7,619 bases of DNA, from NCBI GenBank assembly GCA_003477345.1, contig DMTG01000319.1, positions 1 through 7,619 on the forward strand, given 5' to 3'. This document shows, piece by piece, positions 1 to 5,773 of the stretch. The notes below the pieces were generated by a model. The model searched no databases. It saw only the letters and a list, made by a program, of their open reading frames with translations, and had not been told where the DNA came from. The position numbers and the translations under genes are program-made. Origin of the DNA: Succinivibrionaceae bacterium (GTDB taxonomy: Bacteria; Pseudomonadota; Gammaproteobacteria; Enterobacterales; Succinivibrionaceae). The first letter of the stretch is position 1. Each line of letters begins with the position of its first letter.

Positions 1-56
1 AGTCGAGCCTGAGCTACTGATAAAGGAGCAATCTTATAAGGAACCGCTTCAGGCAT
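1..56 (-). CDS. sctQ: Probable SctQ (T3SS cytosolic ring/sorting platform), N-terminal fragment
   Basis: Only the first 18 or so codons lie in the window; the gene runs off the left edge. The frame starts at ATG 56-54, reads MPEAVPYKIAPLSVAQARL and overlaps the end of sctP by 8 bases. A GGAG at 69-66 is 9 nt upstream of this ATG; another in-frame ATG at 62-60 sits only 3 nt from the GGAG and is less likely. SctQ (YscQ/SpaO/HrcQ) usually follows sctP in T3SS operons and forms the cytosolic sorting platform that loads substrates. The call rests almost wholly on gene order and the tight overlap; the visible residues are too few to prove the family. Confidence 0.45.
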   Translation of the reverse strand, partial: MPEAVPYKIAPLSVAQAR

Positions 57-696
57 TATCATGTTCTCCGTCTTTCAGATTATTTTCAGTATGCTCTGTT
101 TGGGATCTAATGTCGTTATGTACCCCGTCAGTTTCAATACCGTCAAAAGCAACTTCAACTCTGAAAGCATTTTTCTCATGAGAATCCAGATCTGCCTCAA
201 GCATATCTTTAGTTGCCATAAGTTTTTTGAAGGAAACAGGATCAGAAGATACTATATTAACAAAAAGCATACCGCTGACATCGCGAGTCAAGGTAATGGA
301 TGTATCAACAAGCACAGTATCATTCAGCTGCAACATGACCTGATGGGCACCATCAACTCGCGGCTGAGAAACAAGAATCTTATCTACAAGTGAAGTCACC
401 AACTGCTGAAGCTCTCTCGGATTGTCAACCGAAGAGAGCTGAGAGGATGTATTAACAGAGGGAGCTGTCATAGAGCTTGCCTGTTTAACAAAGGAGGAAA
501 ACATTGAAGACAAATCGTTATCCTTTCTTTGAGGATCACTCTGACTATCTTCATAAGAATCTCCTGTGGACATCTCCTTTTCAAACTGGGATTTCTTTTG
601 GTTTGACCAGTAATCATCAACCTTTGATTTTACATCATCCTTACTTTCTGCTATAGATGCCGAAGAACTATCGGAAGATACCCCCTGAACCTTCAT
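49..696 (-). CDS. sctP: SctP-like T3SS needle-length regulator (YscP/HpaP/HrpP family)
   Basis: A 215-residue protein. SctP proteins measure the needle or inner rod and switch the export gate from early to late substrates; they are themselves secreted. Residues 1 to about 100 are hydrophilic, Ser/Asp/Gln-rich and low in predicted order, as expected for the ruler part. Residues about 115-186 form a compact alpha/beta segment (HQVMLQLNDTVLVDTSITL, then MLFVNIVSSDPVSFKKLM, then an amphipathic helix and FRVEVAFDG) that resembles the T3S4/HpaP/FliK C-terminal fold. The Ser/Asn-rich tail may act in export. The ATG at 696 has a good Shine-Dalgarno (AAGGGG, 6-7 nt upstream). The frame lies 24 bp after the transposase-like gene and overlaps the next frame, so it is in an operon. 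At 215 aa the ruler is short compared with YscP. No sctO precedes it, which is unusual. Confidence 0.72.
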   Translation of the reverse strand: MKVQGVSSDSSSASIAESKDDVKSKVDDYWSNQKKSQFEKEMSTGDSYEDSQSDPQRKDNDLSSMFSSFVKQASSMTAPSVNTSSQLSSVDNPRELQQLVTSLVDKILVSQPRVDGAHQVMLQLNDTVLVDTSITLTRDVSGMLFVNIVSSDPVSFKKLMATKDMLEADLDSHEKNAFRVEVAFDGIETDGVHNDIRSQTEHTENNLKDGEHDNA

Positions 697-719
697 GATA
701 TACCCCTTACTTTTTTTGC

Positions 720-1793
720 CTAAATCTTTTTCATAATAAAGTTAGGAACAATTTTGCTGTCGTCCTTTAATTTAAGGTGCAAACGGTGTCCAAGTTCAGT
801 CTTATCCTGAACGTTAAATAGGGGACTCATTCCTAAAGATTTTAGAATTTTGTTCATCAAAACAACGTTCTTGCCGTTGTTTCTCTTTACATAGAGAAAG
901 CTTTCTCCTTCAACCAGAGGATAGTAAACAAGAACAATTGCTTCTCTTAGGGCAGCTCTTATTTCAGAGTAATCAAAGCGTTCTTTGGTATAGTTCTCTA
1001 ATTTTAAGCTGATGATCTTCATCAATATCAGTTTGAGGTAACTCTTTATCTGATTAAAACCTGCAGTCTTCGAAAAGAGCAACTCCTCGCTGCCCAAAGT
1101 AGTTTTGCTTCCACTCATATTCAGTTTTTTCAAGGTCTCAGGATCAAGCTTCAGGCCAGTCTGCGTCAGAGATGAACTCAAAAAATCCATATCGTATTCA
1201 GAAGACAGCTGTTTTACAATGAAACGAAGCATATACATAGATTCATCATTCAGAATATCCTGTGAGTTTTCCAAAAATTCCTTAAGCTGCTCAGAGGTGT
1301 AATCGACTCCCAGTAACCCAAGATCTGGACCATAAATTAACTCACTGTCTTCAGAATCATAACCTAGAATAGAAATAACCAGACTTGCGAGAATTACCTC
1401 GGATAAGGAATATTTCAGTTTTGAATGATACCTAGACTGCAGGTAGTTCAGACGGTAATCAAGGTTCAGAACATCTGACCAGATAAAGTTGAAAACTGCA
1501 TATGAATAATTGATCTGAGGAAAACCATTCTCAAGTTTTTTAAGTCTGGTGCTTTTGGCCATTGAATGTAAGCGGGTAACGACATCTTTCTTGATTTCGC
1601 CCTTCAATTCAGCAGACTTTGTCTTAACTTCCTTTTTCAGTTTTTCAAGCGCCTTTGGATCATCCTTCAGCAGATCATCGAGCTTCCCTAATTTTTTAAG
1701 AGTTCTGTGCCCAATCGAGCCATCATTCTTTCTGAAAGATTCAACCAAATATATGTACTGATTATTGTGTGATTTCTTTATCTGAATGTACAT
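720..1793 (-). CDS. IS1634-type transposase-derived protein lacking the DDE core
   Basis: An uninterrupted 357-residue frame. Residues 1-56 match the start typical of IS1634 (IS4-like) transposases: short beta strands with YLVESFRKNDGSIGHRTLKK and then LGKLDDL followed by a charged helix. Residues about 95-150 resemble the helical segment that precedes the catalytic domain. Residues about 245-342 resemble the C-terminal part (a helical stretch, then FDYSEIRAALREAIV, EGESFLYVKR and ILKSLGMSPLF). The RNase-H-like DDE domain expected between them is absent and is replaced by about 100 mostly helical residues (150-245); family members are usually well over 450 aa. It is therefore not an active transposase. 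It may be an internally deleted but still open relic, or a co-opted DNA-binding protein. The ATG at 1793 has no good ribosome site. It ends 24 bp before sctP, leaving no room for an IS end there. Confidence 0.6.
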   Translation of the reverse strand: MYIQIKKSHNNQYIYLVESFRKNDGSIGHRTLKKLGKLDDLLKDDPKALEKLKKEVKTKSAELKGEIKKDVVTRLHSMAKSTRLKKLENGFPQINYSYAVFNFIWSDVLNLDYRLNYLQSRYHSKLKYSLSEVILASLVISILGYDSEDSELIYGPDLGLLGVDYTSEQLKEFLENSQDILNDESMYMLRFIVKQLSSEYDMDFLSSSLTQTGLKLDPETLKKLNMSGSKTTLGSEELLFSKTAGFNQIKSYLKLILMKIISLKLENYTKERFDYSEIRAALREAIVLVYYPLVEGESFLYVKRNNGKNVVLMNKILKSLGMSPLFNVQDKTELGHRLHLKLKDDSKIVPNFIMKKI

Positions 1794-1839
1794 CTTATGA
1801 TCGCAAAAGCCTAAATAAATAAAACTAATACCTATCTGT

Positions 1840-1845
1840 ATTATA
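1840..1845 (-). promoter_or_regulatory. Possible -10 element upstream of the transposase-like gene and sctP
   Basis: A perfect TATAAT on the minus strand lies in an AT-rich stretch about 47 bp before the ATG at 1793. No convincing -35 hexamer is seen 16-18 bp upstream, and perfect -10 matches arise by chance in such AT-rich DNA, so this is a weak call. Confidence 0.2.
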
Positions 1846-2111
1846 TATAAGAAATAATTTTTTAGCTTGATTGATACTACAAACGTAAAAAATTATTGAG
1901 GAAAATTATTCCAAAATTTAAGGCAAACTCAACTTTTGCATTTCAAACCTAAAGAACCAATTCTGGCAGACTTTATCGCTTGACATTACTTAAAGCAAAA
2001 GTCGTGGAATTCTGCTTCACAGGCCACAGCATATAGAACTGTGTCTTGCACGCTCTCGGGAAGAATTGCTTACTCCTGATTTTCAGTTCAGGCTAATATT
2101 TCCGTATGCCT

Positions 2112-2285
2112 CTTAATTTTGTAAGATCTGGCTGCTCAAGCCTTTATTCAGGATATCATCACAGGCGTACAGCTTGCTAGTCCAGGTTTTGCAAGACAGC
2201 ATTGGCATTTTCATTCTCTAACGGCGATATCCTAAACCTACGGATTCTTACATCCACACTTTAAGCACGACTGAAGCAACTTCAA
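2112..2285 (-). pseudogene. tnpB: Decayed tnpB C-terminal end (IS200/IS605 family, zinc ribbon)
   Basis: No open frame exists here, but the minus strand reads through three stop codons as QSCLKCGCKNP, stop, V, stop, DIAVRE, stop, KCQCC (positions 2273-2196). This is the TnpB zinc ribbon: CxxCG...N..V.D..VRE.xCxxC. After a frameshift between about 2190 and 2165 it continues as CDDILNKGL (2163-2137), matching the N-A-A-x-N-I-L-x-x-G-L segment after the HDRD motif, and ends at a TAA at 2112. TnpB is an RNA-guided nuclease encoded by these transposons; this copy cannot be functional. The first half of the gene is missing: just upstream (higher coordinates) lie the terminator hairpin and the EspA-like gene. 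The sequence down to about 1950 may be further tail of the element, but I cannot show that. Confidence 0.6.
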
Positions 2286-2292
2286 TAAACAC

Positions 2293-2321
2293 AAAAAGAG
2301 CAGGTATTTCCCTGCTTTTTA
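2293..2321 (-). terminator. Rho-independent terminator after the EspA-like gene (possibly bidirectional)
   Basis: The stem AGCAGG (2299-2304) pairs with CCTGCT (2311-2316) around a 6-nt loop. It is flanked by AAAAA on the left and TTTTT on the right, so a U-run follows the stem in either direction. It lies about 80 bp after the stop of the minus-strand gene at 2401, which suggests it ends that transcript and separates it from the sctP operon. Confidence 0.65.
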
Positions 2322-2400
2322 AAATATTTTTTAGGAACCACCTCTCCAATAGAAAGGCTCCTCCTGTTTTTGCAAGAGGAGGAAGACAAGAAGAGCGCGC

Positions 2401-2916
2401 CTAACCTTTTGCCAGTCCCTGCAGGATCTGGTTTGCATTTTTGATATGGTCACTTGCGCCACTTACAAAGCTGTTGTACTGCCCCATGAAGTCCTGCAGC
2501 TTAACCATCTGAGTCTGGTTGTCGGAGTTGCAGTTCTCTGCCATATGCTGAATCTGTGAAACTATGCCTTTTACCTGTTCGGCAGATTTTGGTTCATTCC
2601 AGCCACTACAATCTATTCCCAGACTTTTGGCTTCATTTAACTTGCCAGCTAGAATATTCTTTCTTCCATTTTTGGCATCATCATCATCTTTGGTGTATTT
2701 ACCTAGCTGAGCATTAAGCGTATCCACAAAATTATTTAACTGCTTTGCTTTGTCATTCTGGGCTTTCATCTCCGCAATCTTGTTTTCAGCTTCCTGTTTT
2801 TTTGTAGAGCCAATCTCAAGCATTACCATAGCTGCCATCATCTGAATAGACATCCCTGCGAACTCTGTGCCTTTGATTGCATTCACATTTGATGATGAAC
2901 TAATTGCGTCTACCAT
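2401..2916 (-). CDS. EspA/SseB- or tip-protein-like T3SS secreted filament/translocator protein
   Basis: A 171-residue protein. The start is ATG 2916-2914: the GAGG at 2928-2925 is 8 nt upstream of it, whereas the alternative TTG at 2922 would be only 2 nt from that site. Residues 1-15 are Ser/Asn-rich, like an unfolded T3 secretion signal. Residues about 17-36 (EFAGMSIQMMAAMVMLEIG) form a Met-rich hydrophobic helix. Residues 38-72 are a long charged coiled-coil helix. A variable Asp-rich turn (DDDD, 77-80) follows, and residues about 110-170 form a second long helix with the pattern KLQDFMGQYNSF...IKNANQILQGL. The helix-variable region-helix plan and length recall EspA/SseB filament subunits, while the C-terminal pattern also recalls LcrV/IpaD-type tip proteins. 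The class is inferred from architecture, not a clear motif. It is monocistronic, with its own terminator. No chaperone gene is adjacent, which is unusual. Confidence 0.5.
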   Translation of the reverse strand: MVDAISSSSNVNAIKGTEFAGMSIQMMAAMVMLEIGSTKKQEAENKIAEMKAQNDKAKQLNNFVDTLNAQLGKYTKDDDDAKNGRKNILAGKLNEAKSLGIDCSGWNEPKSAEQVKGIVSQIQHMAENCNSDNQTQMVKLQDFMGQYNSFVSGASDHIKNANQILQGLAKG

Positions 2917-2998
2917 AGTCAATACCTCACTTTTATAATCAATTATAGGAACAGAGATTTTTTAAATTCTAGCTCTTTTCCATGATTTTTTATTTAGT

Positions 2999-3027
2999 AT
3001 AATACTTTTTTTTATAAAAATTGTGAC
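2999..3027 (-). promoter_or_regulatory. Possible promoter of the EspA-like gene
   Basis: On the minus strand, GTCACA (3027-3022) is separated by 17 nt from TATTAT (3004-2999), about 85 bp before the ATG at 2916. The two hexamers match the sigma-70 consensus only in part (4 of 6 at -35). A nearer TATAAT (2947-2942) is another possible -10 but has no good -35. The region is very AT-rich, so chance matches are likely. Confidence 0.25.
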
Positions 3028-3112
3028 TACTTCAAAAAAAGTGATCTTATTATTACAAAATGCAATACACGTCATATTTTAACTATTTTTTCTACTACTT
3101 TAAAAGAAAGTA
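3027..3112. repeat. Two related A-rich palindromic motifs upstream of the EspA-like gene
   Basis: CTACTTC then an A-run ending in AAAGT (3027-3042) and CTACTTT-AAAAG-AAAGT (3095-3111) share the same outer halves and lie 68 bp apart. The second is a true inverted repeat, TACTTT (3096-3101) with AAAGTA (3107-3112). The first overlaps the proposed -35 region. They could be sites for one regulator, but in AT-rich DNA this is weak. Confidence 0.25.
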
Positions 3113-3133
3113 TAGATGATCATATTGTGTTCA

Positions 3134-3148
3134 GACTGCTGCGCAGTC
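3134..3148. repeat. Perfect hairpin, GACTGC/GCAGTC
   Basis: Arms at 3134-3139 and 3143-3148 surround a 3-nt TGC loop. It is GC-rich within AT-rich flanks, lacks a T-run and so is not a standard terminator. It stands 14 bp from the next hairpin. Confidence 0.5.
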
Positions 3149-3162
3149 GATCCATGTAGTAA

Positions 3163-3181
3163 CATCCTCTACCTGAGGATG
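3163..3181. repeat. Perfect hairpin, CATCCTC/GAGGATG
   Basis: Seven-bp arms (3163-3169 and 3175-3181) surround a 5-nt TACCT loop. No T-run follows. Together with the hairpin at 3134-3148 it forms a structured unit that could be a transposon end or part of an RNA leader. Confidence 0.5.
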
Positions 3182-3542
3182 GGTACATCTTGCCAAATTA
3201 GATTAAACCAAATGTCAAAGCATATCAGACTTTCTCTAATTATTTCTTAACATTAAGTAATGTAAATAAAATCTTTCCAGAAAAGAGCCTGTCTGCATGT
3301 ACTGTTCTTTAATTTTCTGGCTATGGAATAGATATGATTTTTTTCTTTATGAAAATTGGAAATGACTTTTTCGGGTAGCGTTTTTTTTCAATAAACAGTG
3401 ACAATTTTGGATATCAAGATCTGGACATTTTCAGAGAGCATTAACAATTGTGGTATGTTTGTTATATGTGAGGATTACTACCAACGATTTGGTCAATGTA
3501 GTATATATTTATCAATAGTCTGTCACTACACATACAGGATTT

Positions 3543-3571
3543 ATCCTCTCGCTAAACTAAAGCCGGAGGAT
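3543..3571 (-). repeat. Imperfect hairpin resembling an IS200/IS605 end
   Basis: ATCCTC (3543-3548) pairs with GAGGAT (3566-3571), and inside it GCT (3551-3553) pairs with AGC (3561-3563), leaving one wobble, one mismatch and the loop AAACTAA. On the minus strand it starts GAATCCTCCGGCTTTAG, a form common just after tnpB genes at the right end of IS200/IS605 elements. No tnpB coding sequence is visible beside it, so it would be a solitary relic end. Confidence 0.35.
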
Positions 3572-3693
3572 TCTTACTGCAGGCATATACTAAATCGCTC
3601 CGCCAGTCTAATGTACTTTAGCAACAGACCACTTTTGAGGTTCGCTCAACAGCGGTCATAAAGGCAACTTTTAGCAAAGTGTAAGGAAATAAA

Positions 3694-4341
3694 TTGTTAT
3701 TTAAAACCAAACAGTTAAATTATGTGCTTTTAGGACTTATAAGTCCCTGTGTTTACGCACAGGTCACTCTCAATGTTGAGGAAACTGAAATCTACGCTGT
3801 ACCTTTTAATCAGGAAAAACCTGTAGAACGACGGATTGATACCCTCGATGTCAATAAACTTTCCAAATATGCCTATCTTTTGCGGGCTAATCACATGGTT
3901 ATGCCTGCGTATGGACCTAAGAACTCACATGAGGTTGAAAAAAGGATTATCGACTGGCAACAATATATTGCAGATGCGGCAGAAGCAAACCTACTGCCAG
4001 AGGAGCTAGTCAGGGCTGTTATTGAAGTTGAATCCGGAGCAGTTGTAACAGCGGTGTCCCAATGTGGGGCTCAGGGACTGATGCAGCTAATGCCCCAAAC
4101 ACAGGATGAACTTGGTGTAAAAAATCCCTTCGACCCTAACGAGAATATCAGCGCAGGAACAAAATATCTTGCCAGACTTCTTACCTTGTACGATGGAGAT
4201 CTTTCTCTTGCACTTGCCGCCTATAATGCAGGCATGGGCAACGTTAATAAATACGGAGGAATTCCCCCGTTTGAAGAAACCCAGAACTTTGTAAAGAAGG
4301 TTACTGCGATCTATCACAGATTACAGAAGAAAAATCCCTAA
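3694..4341 (+). CDS. Periplasmic lytic transglycosylase (SLT domain), T3SS-associated type
   Basis: A 215-residue protein that would cleave peptidoglycan glycan strands to form 1,6-anhydro ends, opening the wall for a secretion apparatus (compare IpgF/IagB). The start is TTG 3694 with AAGGA at 3683-3687, 6 nt upstream; no ATG fits the signal peptide. Residues 1-22 are a signal peptide (K-rich start, LNYVLLGLISP core, cleavage likely after VYA). Cys19 lacks a proper lipobox. Residues about 23-85 are a poorly conserved extension. The SLT domain follows: ELVRAVIEVES with catalytic Glu113, GAQGLMQLMP (125-134), NISAGTKYLARLL (151-163) and LALAAYNAG (172-180), then KYGGIPPFEET. All key motifs are intact. 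IpgF/IagB are shorter, so the extension is notable. The T3SS role is inferred from neighbours; a general cell-wall enzyme is possible. The stop abuts an ISL3 relic. Confidence 0.85.
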   Translation: MLFKTKQLNYVLLGLISPCVYAQVTLNVEETEIYAVPFNQEKPVERRIDTLDVNKLSKYAYLLRANHMVMPAYGPKNSHEVEKRIIDWQQYIADAAEANLLPEELVRAVIEVESGAVVTAVSQCGAQGLMQLMPQTQDELGVKNPFDPNENISAGTKYLARLLTLYDGDLSLALAAYNAGMGNVNKYGGIPPFEETQNFVKKVTAIYHRLQKKNP

Positions 4342-4348
4342 ACGCTTT

Positions 4349-5496
4349 GGAGTAGTTATTGTTGAACTTTACAGCTCAATCTGTCGGGTTAATTGTCCTG
4401 AGCATGGAGTAAAAACAGCATCTGTTCCTTGGGCGTTTCATGGCTCTTGTTTTACAAAAGACTTTGATATGATGGCGACTTTCCTTGCCATGAATATTAA
4501 TCGTAGTCTTGCTGCAGAGTTTTTGCGTTGTGATTGGCATACTGTAATGAGGTGTATTTCAAGAGCAAGAAACTTTCTAGAACCAGATCTAAAGAAACGT
4601 TATGAAGGACTTGAGAATATCGGTATTGATGAAACGAGCTACCAAAAGGGACATCGTTACGTTACTGTAGTTGTTAATCATGATACAAATACAGTAGTTT
4701 GGTGTGCTCCTGGTCATAGTAAGGAAGTCCTAAGCAAGTTCTTTGAAGAACTTACACAAGAGCAACGTCTTAACATCAAATGTGTTTCAGGTGATGGAGC
4801 CAAATGGATAGATTCCTGTATTAGCGAGTACATTCCTCATGCTAAACGTTGTGTTGATGGCTTTCATGTTGTTACTTGGGCAATGGATGCTTTAGATGAA
4901 TTGCGCAAGGAAGCTTGGCGAGAGGCTTTATCAAATCAGAAGGCGCTGGCCAAGGAAATTAAACGAGAAAAAGGTAGACCAAGTAAGTTGGATAAGGCTT
5001 TCCAAAAACTATCTGAAGCTAAAAGCAATGCCTCTGAGATAAAAACATCCCATCCACTTACACCTTAGGAAAAGCTCCAGAAAAGCTTACTCAAAATCAG
5101 TATGAACGTTTACAGATGATTGCTAAAACTAACCACAAGTTACTTAGAGGTTATACACTAAAAGAGCGTCTACGCATGGCTTTGAAGATGTCCAACATAG
5201 AAGAAGCATAAGTTGAACTATATACTTTCTTTTGGAAAGCAACACATAGCAGAATTCCTGTTTTTAAAGAACTAGCCTATAAGATTAGGCGTCATGAGGA
5301 GCATATCCTCAATACAATAGACTCTAAACTAAGCAATGCTAGAGTTGAGTCCATAAATAACAAGATCAAACTGTTTATCAGGAAGGCCTATGGCTTTAAA
5401 AATATACAGAATTTATTGGACATGATCTTATTAGGATGTTCAAACATTTTAATTCCACTTCCTAACCGAGGTGGTAATGGGTTGAAAGTAGCATAG
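4349..5496 (+). pseudogene. ISL3-family DDE transposase, truncated and frameshifted
   Basis: The sequence enters in mid-protein (VELYSSICRVNCPEHGVK, PWAF, then FTKDFDMMATFLA), so the N-terminal zinc-finger part is missing. The helix-turn-helix region (INRSLAAEFLRCDWHTVMRC) and the DDE domain follow: first Asp in NIGIDETSYQ, second in SGDGAKW, then CVDGFHVV. The frame ends early at a TGA-free TAG (5066-5068). Homology continues one frame over from about 5040 (NIPSTYTLGKAPEKLTQNQ), so a 1-nt slip near the A-run at 5041-5045 is likely. A TAA at 5209-5211 interrupts that second frame, after which VELYTFFWKATHSRIP, the catalytic Glu in ARVESINNKIK (codon 5347-5349) and RKAYGFKN are seen. The longest intact piece is 4469-5068, 199 codons. 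All three catalytic residues survive, so decay is recent, but the gene cannot make a full protein. Confidence 0.85.
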
Positions 5497-5532
5497 ATAA
5501 AGGCTCTGACCGTGATCTACTTTCTAAATTTA

Positions 5533-5555
5533 TCCACAGATATGCACGAAGAGCC
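5533..5555 (-). repeat. ISL3 right terminal inverted repeat
   Basis: Read inwards from 5555 on the minus strand, the sequence starts GGCTCTTCGTGCATATCTG. ISL3-family ends typically begin GGCTCTT or a close variant, and it lies 37-59 bp past the transposase stop, as expected. A second GGCTCT on the plus strand at 5502-5507 makes an inverted pair with the terminal AGAGCC (5550-5555). No matching left end is present. Confidence 0.6.
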
Positions 5556-5624
5556 AATATAATTTATATTTATTTTACTTTGCTTTTCAAATTCATGCCT
5601 AATTTGCTAAAAATGAGGTTTTGC

Positions 5625-5696
5625 TCTACATTTATATGCTCTTTATGTGCTAAATTTAGATCTACATTTATATGCTCTTAATATGCTAAAAATGAT
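5625..5696 (+). repeat. 36-bp tandem direct repeat, two copies plus a decayed third
   Basis: Unit 1 (5625-5660) and unit 2 (5661-5696) both begin TCTACATTTATATGCTCTT and match at 29 of 36 positions, with TGCTAAA in the same place. Each unit contains two ATATGCT/ATGTGCT motifs 11 bp apart (5634 and 5645; 5670 and 5681), about one helical turn. A weaker copy precedes them (about 5590-5620, with TTTGCTAAAAATGA). The array ends about 78 bp before the ATG at 5774, a position that suits a regulator-binding region. No other copy is seen in the window. Confidence 0.7.
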
Positions 5697-5773
5697 ATGT
5701 AAAACTCGAGTAATTTAATAGCAGATTCATATTCTCTCGTCAGGAGATAATTACTGATACTAAGAGGTAGACA

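Larger units (their letters stand above)
1794..2400. other. Gene-free interval between the two minus-strand T3SS transcription units
   Basis: About 600 bp without an intact gene. It holds the AT-rich leader of the transposase-like gene (about 1794-1920), an unassigned stretch (about 1920-2110), the tnpB relic (2112-2285), the terminator (2293-2321), and a second inverted repeat, CTCCTC (2358-2363) with GAGGAG (2376-2381), that has no following T-run. I see no RNA gene. Confidence 0.5.
2931..3693. other. Long gene-free, hairpin-bearing intergenic region between divergent genes
   Basis: About 760 bp between the minus-strand EspA-like gene and the plus-strand transglycosylase gene. The open frame on the plus strand at 3398-3661 has no ribosome site, Cys/Tyr/Ile-rich residues and no recognisable domain, so I treat the region as non-coding. 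It holds palindromes at 3027-3112, two compact hairpins at 3134-3181, a 14-bp palindrome (ACATTA-AG-TAATGT, 3250-3263), a wide inverted repeat (CCAGAAAA 3277-3284 with TTTTCTGG 3313-3320), and an IS605-end-like hairpin at 3543-3571. Both divergent promoters must lie here. Confidence 0.5.
4343..5555 (+). mobile_element. ISL3-family insertion sequence relic, left end missing
   Basis: It comprises a broken ISL3 transposase gene (about 4349-5496) and a right terminal repeat ending at 5555. The left inverted repeat and the first part of the transposase gene are absent: recognisable sequence starts within about 10-20 bp of the transglycosylase stop codon, so a deletion probably joined the two. ISL3 elements make 8-bp target duplications, but with the left end lost none can be checked. 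Confidence 0.75.

Noticed and set aside
61..393. Plus-strand open frame of 110 codons
   Set aside because: It lies wholly antisense to sctP, whose domain and ribosome site are convincing.
2920..2922. TTG at 2922 as start of the EspA-like gene
   Set aside because: Only 2 nt from the GAGG; the ATG at 2916 has the proper 8-nt spacing.
3398..3661. Open frame of 87 codons on the plus strand before the transglycosylase gene
   Set aside because: No ribosome site, odd composition rich in Cys, Tyr and Ile, no domain, and it crosses the IS605-like hairpin.
4087..4317. Minus-strand open frame of 76 codons
   Set aside because: Antisense to the conserved SLT domain; no ribosome site or domain.
5625..5696. 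CRISPR array
   Set aside because: The 36-bp units are directly adjacent with no spacers, are AT-rich and have no cas genes nearby.
5625..5696. Plasmid iterons
   Set aside because: Only two good copies, no DnaA box seen beside them and no Rep-like domain in the downstream protein.
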